64,000 bases of DNA from Raineyella fluvialis (lineage in GTDB: Bacteria; Actinomycetota; Actinomycetes; Propionibacteriales; Propionibacteriaceae), in NCBI RefSeq assembly GCF_009646095.1, contig NZ_CP045725.1:620001-684000 (forward strand), given 5' to 3'. Below, piece by piece: positions 56,797 to 64,000 of the stretch. Under the pieces are notes generated by a model, which worked only from the letters and a program-made list of their open reading frames with translations, was not told the DNA's origin and ran no database searches. Position 1 is the first letter of the stretch. Every line of letters begins with the position of its first letter. Position numbers and translations under genes: made by a program.

Positions 56797-59507
56797 ATGA
56801 TGACGAGAGCACGGCGGTCAGTGGTGGCCGCCATGGTCGTGCTGGCACTGGGCGGGCAGGCGATGATCAGCACATCCGCCGCCGCAGCACCGAGGGACGG
56901 CATGCCGGCCACCGCCAATAACGACAAGGCCCAGAACGACAAGGCCCAGAACGACAAGCAGAACACGGCGCACGGGAACGTCCCCCTGGGGCTGACCACG
57001 CCTCCGCGGAAGTCACTCACGGCAACGCAGGTCCAGACCGGTCCGAGCGTCGCCTTCGACACCATGGCGGTGGACGGCAACGGGCGCCCTGGCATCAGGA
57101 TCGGCACTTCCTTCCACCCGGCCCCCTTCCTGTCGGGGACGTCGTACAGCGACGCGAGTGGCGCGCATGCCGAGTGGCAGATGCTCGTCCTGAACACGCA
57201 GGACCTGACCGTCAAGAAGAACGTGACCTACTCCACCGCTTCGGCCACCACCCTGACCAAGGACTTCCAGGCCCTTGTTGACGGGAGTGCCGACCTGAAC
57301 TACCGCGTGATCATCACGAACCACCCGGTCAACGGCTGGGCCGTGGGCGAGGGACTGCTGAGCACCTTCGGGCCGTTGGGCTACACCTTCCCCGACGCCG
57401 CACGTTTCCCGACGCAATACCTGTACCAAGGCGACTTCTCGATGGTCGTGAGTGTGACCAAATCCGGGGGCCAGCCGGTGCAGAAGAACATCCAGTCCAA
57501 GTGGAGCGACAAGTACGCCGGTGGTCGGATCCAGGCACAGTTCATGTTGAACTCCTGGGGCAACTACACGTACATGTCGAACCAGTTCGTGACGATCGAC
57601 ACCCGGAACGTGTACGAGTGTGACAAGGCCGCCAACAACTGCGCACTCCGGATCCGCGTCGGCGATCCCGCCAACGACGTCGTCAGGTCCATCCCGGCCG
57701 GCCGTGCCGGCTATGTCGTCGCCGTCTACGACAAGCTCACCCTGGCCCACAAGACTGACTCGGTCTTCGAGACCAGCGCCTACGACCCGCAGGACGCCGA
57801 CGTCTCCAACGCTCAGGCCCGGAAGATGACCGACTACCTCGCCGGGCTGGCCAAGACCAACCCCGGCGACGTCGTCGTGATCTCGACGATCCGCAACCCC
57901 ACTCCGCCTTCGGTGCCCAGCCCCGGCAACGTCATCGTCGCTTCCGACCTCCGCTACGACGTGATGTCCGCCCTGGCCAAGCAGATCGCCGCCCTGGGCG
58001 GTACCCGCGACCAATTCAACCGCGCTGCAGCCGCGGACGGCGCCGACTACAGCCTGGTCAGCTGGATCGACACGTCGGACCGGATCGCTCCGCGCGAGGG
58101 GACGGGAGTCGAGAACATCGGTCCGGATGCCCGACTGTCCACAGAAATGTCGCTCAACCAGGAGTCGCTGTTCCGCCCGTCGGTCAGCTCACCCGTTCCA
58201 CTGCCGGTCGACGGGCTGCGGGATGTGGCCTACCGCCCCAACTCGTACGAATCCTGGCCCGAGGTGAACACCGCCGCGATGGCCGACATCGCCCGCCGGC
58301 TCAACCTGCCGGAGACCGACATCCGGCAGGCGTACTGGCGTTCCACCGATCGCCGCTGGGCCAACGACAGTGCTGCTCTGGCGAGGCAGACGTATCTCCC
58401 GACGACGGCGTACACCGAGGCTGAGTTCAACCGGACGAAGCAGGTCCTGCAGGACGAGTTCACCAAGGTCCAGCTCATCAGGGACAAAGCGGCATTCCTG
58501 GGGAAGCCCTACGGAGACGCCGCGGCTCAGGCGCAGACGGTCGCCGATCGTGTGGCCGGGCAGATCGCCGTGGACAAGAACACGAATGTCCAGTGGAGCT
58601 GGATGAAGTTCGGCGACCAGTTCGTCGGCATGCTCGGATCACTCATGGGCTTCGGGAACGCCTCACACCTGGCGACTGCCGGGACGAAGCTGGTGGCCGC
58701 AACCGTGGCAGCAGCCTCGAGGTCGATCTCGGCCGCCAGTGCCATGGGGCAGTACGGCAAGGACACCAACGTCCCCACGTACGAACAGATCTCAATCACG
58801 GCCGACCAATTGGCCGGCCAGATCCAAGCGGCCATGACCGAGACCCAGGCAGGCTTGTCCCGGGAGGCCGACATGATCCTCGCCGATCACGCGAAGTTCG
58901 CTGCGGTCACCGGGTGGGACTGCAGCCAGGCCGATGATCCCGCCTCGGCCCAGGGTGCGTGGGCGTGGTGTCACGCCGAGGAGCTCACCCAGTACCGCAC
59001 GCCGACCTACTCCGCGGCGCTCCGCTCCGCCGAGCGGGTGTCCTGGAGCGGACTGGCACCCCTGGAGTTCGGGGTGTACCAGTTGGACATCAGCCAGGAC
59101 ACCAACCTGAACGACTACGGGCTGCCGATCGGTCTGGACGAGTACAACTGCGGCCCCTACATCACGGGCGCACGAGGCATCTTCCAGATCCCGGGGGCTG
59201 GCCAGACGAGACCGTGGTGACGATGCAGCAGAACAACGGCGACCTGACGCCCAAGGACCGGCGCTGGCTGGACCAACCCGAGTACCAGATCTACGTGATG
59301 GGCAAGATCAAGGTCGGCTCCCCCTGGGGCCCTGAGGTGAACGCCCCGCAACCGGTGCCCGCGGCGATCTACCAGCGGATGTTCGACCCCGTCTCCACCT
59401 CCAACCTCGACCCGGCGGTGGGTGGACTGGGCATCCGGACGGACAAGTACATCCCGACGCTGCCCCACAATCCCCTCCAAGGCTGCCACTGGACGTGGGG
59501 CCGGTGA
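56797..59507 (+). CDS. Large secreted protein, possible ILEI-like domain (frame broken once)
   Basis: The signal peptide ends near STSAAAAP. After a charged tandem-repeat linker come about 860 residues I cannot assign to a named family. Residues about 282-421 (AGYVVAVYDKLTL, MTDYLAGLAKTNPGDVVVIS, MSALAKQIAALGGT, YSLVSW) follow the pattern of interleukin-like EMT-inducer/PANDER folds; this is a tentative call. Cysteines are few and paired (GWDCSQADD / WAWCHAEE; EYNCGPY / LQGCHW). One more G at 59193-59197 gives QIPGGWPDETVVTMQQ and 903 residues. Its promoter carries the shared operator element. Confidence 0.6.
56920..56961 (+). repeat. 15-bp tandem repeat in the secreted protein's linker
   Basis: Two full copies of aacgacaaggcccag and a shorter third encode NDKAQ-NDKAQ-NDKQ, a flexible charged linker just after the signal peptide. 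Confidence 0.85.
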
Positions 59508-59527
59508 GCCACCTGTAGACGAGGGGG

Positions 59528-59544
59528 TGGCGACCTGGGTCTAT
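59528..59544 (+). promoter_or_regulatory. Shared operator-like element, copy 3 (second beta-lactamase-fold gene)
   Basis: TGGCGACCTGGGTCTAT has the core GACC-TG-GGTC, the exact reverse complement of the core in copies 1 and 2. TAGCCT begins 40 bases after its first base. Copies 2 and 3 also share TCCCC directly after the element. Confidence 0.65.
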
Positions 59545-59621
59545 TCCCCGGCGCCACCCCCGCCGCCTAGCCTCCAGGCAGATCATCGTTCGCTCCGGAA
59601 GCCGTCCTCGAGAGGTGTCAG

Positions 59622-61292
59622 ATGCCGCAGGGTCCAGACAAGGCAAGCCGGCACTCTCCGGGACGTCGCAGCGTGCTGAAGGCGCTGGGTACCGGCGCCC
59701 TGGGGTTGGCGGCTCTACCGGCGCTGTCCAGCTGCTCCGATCAGGCGGCAGCCGGCGCAGCGGGAGGGTCACCGTCGCTGCTTCCTGCTCCCGAACAACA
59801 GGTGCCGCCACTGCTCGACGACCACAAGGTCGGCCAGGCGCTGGCAGCATTGGATCGGCTCATCCAGGACGCCATGACACGGACGGGCGTGCCCGGGATC
59901 GCCGCCGCCGTGGTCCACCAGGACAAGGTCGTCTACCTCAAGGGCTTCGGGGTCCGCGAGGTGGGCAAGCCGGACGCGGTCGGCCCCGACACCGTCTTCC
60001 AGCTCGCGTCGGTCTCCAAGCCACTGGCCTCCACCGTGCTGGCCGCCGTGGCGGGGCAGGGGAAGATCGCGTGGACGGATCCCGTGGTCCGTCACCACCC
60101 GGCCTTCTCGCTCCACGACCCCTCCGTGACCAGCCAGGCCACCTTCGTCGACCTGCTGTCCCACCGCAGCGGACTGCACACCGGGGCCGGCGATCTGCTG
60201 GAGGATCTCGGCTTCGACCAGGACTACATCCTCGGCCACCTGAACCAGGAACCGCTGGACACCTTCCGCTCCAGCTACCACTACAGCAACTTCGGCTACA
60301 CCTGGGCCGGGGTCGCCGGTGCGACGGCGATGGGGATGTCGTGGGAGGACCTGGCCAGCAAGGCCCTGTTCACGCCGTTGGGCATGACCTCGACCAGCTA
60401 CCGCCATCGCGACTACGAAGCGGCGCCCGACAAGGCGCGCCCCCACGTCCGGGCCGACGACAAGTCCTGGGTGGCTCGCTACACCCGCGACGCTGACGCC
60501 GAGGCGCCGGCCGGCGGCGCCAGCTCCTCGGTCCGGGACCTGGCCGAGTGGATCCGCCTGCAGCTCGGCTCCGGCTCGTACGCCGGCAAGCAGGTCGTGG
60601 ACGCCGACGCACTCGCGCAGACCCACGTTCCCCAGAACGTCACCGGAGCGCCGGCTACGCCCGGCGGACGGACCCACTTCTACGCCATGGGCTGGAACGT
60701 CTCCTACGACGACAAGGCCCGCCTCCAGCTCAGCCATGCCGGGGCGTTCAACCTCGGTGCCGCGACCTCGGTGTCCCTGCTACCCGGCGAGCAACTGGGC
60801 ATCGTGGTCCTGACCAACGGGCGGCCGGAAGGCATCCCCGACGCGATCAGCAGCGGTTTCTTCGACATCGCGCAGAACGGCAAGGCGACGGTGGACTGGC
60901 TCGGATTCTTCGGCGGGCTCTACGGCAAGCTGGACGCATCCGAGAAGCCGGAGGTCGACTACTCCCAGGCGCCGGCCACGGCCACGCCAGCCCGAGCGAA
61001 CAGTGCCTACGTCGGCACGTACGCCAACTCCTACTACGGTCCGCTGACCGTCGCCGAGGACGCCGGTGCGCTCGTCGCGCGGCTGGGGCCAGCCGCTTCT
61101 CCGACGACCCTGCGCCTCACCCACTACACCGCGGACACATTCTCCTTCGCCTCGATCGGGGAGAACGCCAACGGGCTCGCCGGGGCGATCTTTGCGGCCG
61201 ACGCGAGCGGGCGGGCTTCCAGCGTCAGGCTGGACTTCTACGACCGGACGGGCCTGGGCACGTTCGTACGGAGCACGGGCAGCAATGCGTGA
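59622..61292 (+). CDS. Beta-lactamase-fold serine hydrolase 2, Tat lipoprotein
   Basis: This 556-residue protein begins with a twin-arginine signal (GRRSVLKALG, R15-R16) that ends in LSSC (C38), so it is probably a Tat-exported lipoprotein. The hydrolase fold has SVSK (130-133), YSN (221-223) and HAG (372-374). The last 110 residues form the small beta domain often found behind such enzymes. No frame error is needed. The 3' end overlaps the next gene by eight bases. Substrate unknown: DD-peptidase or esterase are likely classes. Confidence 0.85.
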   Translation: MPQGPDKASRHSPGRRSVLKALGTGALGLAALPALSSCSDQAAAGAAGGSPSLLPAPEQQVPPLLDDHKVGQALAALDRLIQDAMTRTGVPGIAAAVVHQDKVVYLKGFGVREVGKPDAVGPDTVFQLASVSKPLASTVLAAVAGQGKIAWTDPVVRHHPAFSLHDPSVTSQATFVDLLSHRSGLHTGAGDLLEDLGFDQDYILGHLNQEPLDTFRSSYHYSNFGYTWAGVAGATAMGMSWEDLASKALFTPLGMTSTSYRHRDYEAAPDKARPHVRADDKSWVARYTRDADAEAPAGGASSSVRDLAEWIRLQLGSGSYAGKQVVDADALAQTHVPQNVTGAPATPGGRTHFYAMGWNVSYDDKARLQLSHAGAFNLGAATSVSLLPGEQLGIVVLTNGRPEGIPDAISSGFFDIAQNGKATVDWLGFFGGLYGKLDASEKPEVDYSQAPATATPARANSAYVGTYANSYYGPLTVAEDAGALVARLGPAASPTTLRLTHYTADTFSFASIGENANGLAGAIFAADASGRASSVRLDFYDRTGLGTFVRSTGSNA

Positions 61293-62549
61293 GCGAGGCC
61301 CGGCCGGGATCCGCACCCTGGCCGCGGTGGGCACATCCTTCATCCTGGCCCTGACGCTCGGCGCCTGCACCGCGGCCCGACCATCGTCCGCCCCGCCGCG
61401 GCATCCACCTCTCTATCCACGGCTGACGCGGCGCTGGCCGGGCAGGTGCGCGACATCGTGACCCGGACGATGACCGAGGACCACCTGCGGGCCGTCATCG
61501 TCCGGGTCACGATCGACGGACGACCCGTCATCACCGAAGCGTTCGGCGAGTCCTTGCCGGGAGTGCCGGCCAGCACCGCCATGCATTTCCGCAACGGGGC
61601 GGTCGCGATCTCGTACGTCTCGACGGTGTTGCTCCAGTTGGTCGACGAGAAGAAGGTCAGCCTGGACGACAAGCTCTCGACCTGGCTGCCGCAGGTGCCC
61701 CACAGCGACCAGGTGACGCTGGGGCAACTGGCGCAGATGACCTCGGGCTACGCCGACTACGTCCAGGACCCCGGGCTCATCGCGGCGGTCTATGCCGACC
61801 CGCTTCGTACCTGGACCCCGGAGGAACTGGCCGCCAAGGCGACTTCGAAGCCGCTCTTCTACACCCCGGGCACGAACTGGGACTACGCGCACACCAACTA
61901 CGTCCTGCTCGGCCTTGCTCTGGAGAAGATCACCGGCACCCCCTTGGACCAGCTGATCCAGCAGAAGGTGCTCGACCCGCTCGGCCTCGTCAACACCCGA
62001 GATCCCGGCACAGCCGCCATCCCGGAGCCTGTCCTGCACGCGTACACGGCCGAACGGCGGGAGGCCTTGGGCATCCCCGCCTCCACCGCCTTCCTGGAGG
62101 ACTCCACTTACTGGAACCCGTCCTGGACGCTCGCGCGGGGAGCCATCCAGACCACGGACATCACCGACATGACCGCCACAGCGGAGGCCATCGGCTCCGG
62201 CAGGCTGCTGTCGAAGGAGTCCCACGCCCTGCAGGTCAGCACAGGCCTGCGCGGGCGTACGACCCCTCTCGACGGGTGTCCCACCTGCATGGCGCAGGGC
62301 GAGGGGTACAGCTACGGGATGGGCGTGGTGACGAGCGGCAACTGGGTGCTCCAGAACCCGATGTTCGGCGGCTACTCCGCGGTCGAAGGCTCCCTGCCCT
62401 CGAAGCGGATCGCGATCGGGGTCGTCGCGACGTACGAGGCGGCAGCCTTCGATTCCTCCGGCTCGGTACCCAACCGGGCGCAGGACCTGTTCAGACTGAT
62501 CGGTGCCGCGGCGGCACCCGAGGATGCGCCGCCGACACCGCACCGCTGA
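61285..62549 (+). CDS. Beta-lactamase-fold lipoprotein 3, catalytic motifs lost (frame broken once)
   Basis: The lipoprotein signal ends LGAC (C28). One more C at 61391-61394 joins it to the fold and gives 421 residues. The protein aligns along its length with hydrolase 1 (RTWTPEELAA vs VWTPDQLLAV, TNYVLLGLALEKITGTPLDQ). However, the SxxK site reads AVAI (106-109), the YxN site YAH (201-203), and HxG is replaced by NPM in VLQNPMFGGYS. It should be unable to acylate. It is probably cotranscribed with the active hydrolase 2 and could be a binding protein, sensor or regulator of it. Confidence 0.8.
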
Positions 62550-63472
62550 CCGGCGTCTGCGGCGCCGGGTGGTGCCGCACCGTGGGGTTGTGGGTCCCGG
62601 CGACCGCCACGAGCTCGGCCGCGATCCCCCGGGGGGCTGCCCGGTCCGCCACACCGCCTGAAGCGGCCGGGTCAGATCGAGTCCTTCGATCGGCACGACG
62701 GCCAGTTCGCCCGTCCGTGCCGGGCCGGCCACGACCAGATCGCTGAGGACGCCCGGGGCGACCCCGGCCTGGACGGTCGCGCGGACACCGGCGTTGCTGT
62801 TCAGGACAGCTGCTGCAGGTGCCAGCGTCAGGGGTGCCAAGGCGTGCTCCAGGACGGCCCGGGTGCCCGAGCCCACCTCGCGGATGACCAAGGGGTCCTG
62901 GCCAGTTCGTCGGGATCCACACTCGTCTTCCGGTGCCAGGGGTGGTCGGGCGTGACCACCAGCACGAGGCGGTCCCGGGTCACCTCGCGATGGACCAGCC
63001 CGGGAGTGGGGCTAGGGTCCTCGATGAAGCCGAGGTCGAGCTCACCGGCCAGGACGAGCCTGGTGACCTCGGCGGAGTTCTCCACTCTGAGCCGCACCCG
63101 GTCCTCCGGATGCCGACGCCGCAGCTCGGCCAGCCAGGCCGGGAAGAGGTGTTCGGCGATCGTCATGGACGCCGCGACCTCGAGGTGCCCGGGGGCGGCC
63201 GATTCCAGCGATCGAAGGGCCAGTGCCAGGGCATCCGCCTGCTGCACCAGCGGCCTCGCCCAGGCGACCACTGCCTGTCCCGCCTCGGTCGGTTCACTGC
63301 CGCGGGGCGTTCGGCGGAAGAGCACGACGCGCAACTCCCGCTCGAAGCGGCGTACGGTTCGGCTGGCATTGGCCTCCGCCATGCCGACCCACCGCGCACC
63401 GGCGCCGACACTTCCCCGATCGGCGATGGCGACCAGCAACTCGAGGACCTCGAGGCTCGGATACTTGGTCAC
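62491..63472 (-). CDS. LysR-family transcriptional regulator (frame broken twice)
   Basis: The N-terminal winged helix (LEVLELLVAIADRGSVGAGA ... ANASRTVRRFERELRVVLF region) is followed by a periplasmic-binding-like effector domain (LEVAASMTIAEHLFPAWLAE, LDLGFIEDPSPTPGLVHREV). Two runs at 62892-62895 and 62626-62636 each need one more base; the restored protein has 327 residues and ends inside the convergent lipoprotein gene. GTG start. It lies 32 bases downstream of the transporter gene on the same strand, so it may be cotranscribed with and control it. Confidence 0.8.
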
Positions 63473-63504
63473 CCCAGGATGATACGGAGCCGGCGGCACG
63501 GCCG

Positions 63505-64000
63505 TCAGGCGGTGAGGCCCCGACGCGCAACGGCATGGATGGAGGCGATCAGACACAAGGTCACAGTGCCGGCGAGAATCAAGGTGGCGGCCTCACCGGT
63601 GGTGGTCAGGAACGGCTGCCCGGTGCCCCTGCCCAGGAGCACGGCGCCCAAGGCCAGCGTGCCGATCGGAAACGTGAGGGCCCACCATCCGGGACTGAAC
63701 GGCATGCGCAACAGGAAGCCTCGCCCGGTCACCACGACCGCCCAACCGACGAGGGGTATCCCGACGCCCAGCATCAGGTAGCCGTACGCATTTGCCGCCT
63801 GCTGGACGATGTGGACGACCGGCAGTGCCAGCAGGGGTTTCGCCTGGGCCGCGATGGACTGCACCGCGGCTGTCGACTGCCCGACCATTCCCAGCGGGAT
63901 CCACGCGGAGGCGGATGCCACGAGGGCGATCGGGGCGACGCGCCAGTGGTGGTGGTACGCCACGGTGAAGACGATCGTGCCGAGGCACAGGGACAGAAAG
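63505..64000 (-). CDS. TDT-family transporter (TehA/SLAC1-like), C-terminal part
   Basis: The last 165 or so residues of a membrane transporter are seen; the start lies beyond the window. Segments LMLGVGIPLVGWAVVVTG and MPFSPGWWALTFPIGTLALG match the tellurite-resistance/dicarboxylate transporter fold, in which the phenylalanine-proline-rich helices line the pore. The ion or acid moved is unknown. Confidence 0.75.
   Translation of the reverse strand, partial: FLSLCLGTIVFTVAYHHHWRVAPIALVASASAWIPLGMVGQSTAAVQSIAAQAKPLLALPVVHIVQQAANAYGYLMLGVGIPLVGWAVVVTGRGFLLRMPFSPGWWALTFPIGTLALGAVLLGRGTGQPFLTTTGEAATLILAGTVTLCLIASIHAVARRGLTA

Noticed and set aside
3141-62895. Programmed ribosomal frameshifting as the cause of the many split genes
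   Set aside because: The shifts lie in unrelated genes and at varied positions, without a common slippery heptamer or downstream structure. All are explained by one missing G or C in a run.
1-64000. CRISPR arrays
   Set aside because: No regularly spaced repeats of 20-40 bases and no cas genes were seen on either strand.

Overview
The window is about 70% G+C, uses frequent GTG starts and carries DUF222/HNH, PadR, class F-type sortase and menaquinone genes. This points to a high-GC actinobacterium, most likely in or near the Propionibacteriales. The genus is not determinable from sequence reading alone.

Layout. 1-6.7 kb: end of a 2-oxoacid:ferredoxin oxidoreductase pair (korA/korB), a lipoprotein polysaccharide deacetylase, a HAD hydrolase, a RarD-type permease and an M13 metallopeptidase. 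6.7-8.1 kb: a DUF222/HNH endonuclease. 8.1-26.5 kb: one long minus-strand block with a GG-reductase (MenJ-like), nuoA to nuoN in canonical order, and a long-chain polyprenyl diphosphate synthase at its end. Most genes in it overlap by 1-4 bases. 26.7-36.7 kb: menaquinone synthesis genes menF, menG, menD, menC, menE and menA, with an old-yellow-enzyme homologue and a TM0106-type RecB-like nuclease between them. Quinone head-group, side chain, side-chain reduction and the main quinone-reducing enzyme are therefore encoded side by side; menB is not in the window. 36.7-46.9 kb: a small membrane protein, glpD, a sortase with an adjacent anchored surface protein, an amino-acid permease, a DUF559 protein, an AcuI-like reductase, tRNA-Lys, an ArsC-like protein lacking its active-site cysteine, and a secreted four-SH3b protein. 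46.9-50.3 kb: tRNA-Glu with a 5'-truncated tyrosine recombinase running into it, followed by two putative PD-(D/E)xK proteins, which looks like the remnant of an integrated restriction-type island. 50.6-52.8 kb: padR and a SulP transporter.

52.8-62.6 kb is the most interesting part. A NarL-type two-component system sits among three beta-lactamase-fold lipoproteins and a 903-aa secreted protein with a possible ILEI-like domain. An almost identical 17-bp element with core GACC-NN-GGTC occurs just upstream of three of these transcription units. It lies at a constant distance from a weak -10-like hexamer, where a response regulator could act as a class II activator. One of the beta-lactamase homologues has lost all three catalytic motifs. 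The window ends with a LysR regulator and a partial TDT-family transporter.

Two window-wide properties matter for any reader. First, at least 14 otherwise normal genes are broken by a single missing G or C inside a G/C run. In 13 of them restoring one base per break returns the whole reading frame, so these look like sequencing or assembly undercalls and not real pseudogenes. The coordinates given here span the restored genes. Second, many genes not in operons carry a TAnnnT-like hexamer 6-7 bases before the start codon, which is the layout of leaderless transcripts.
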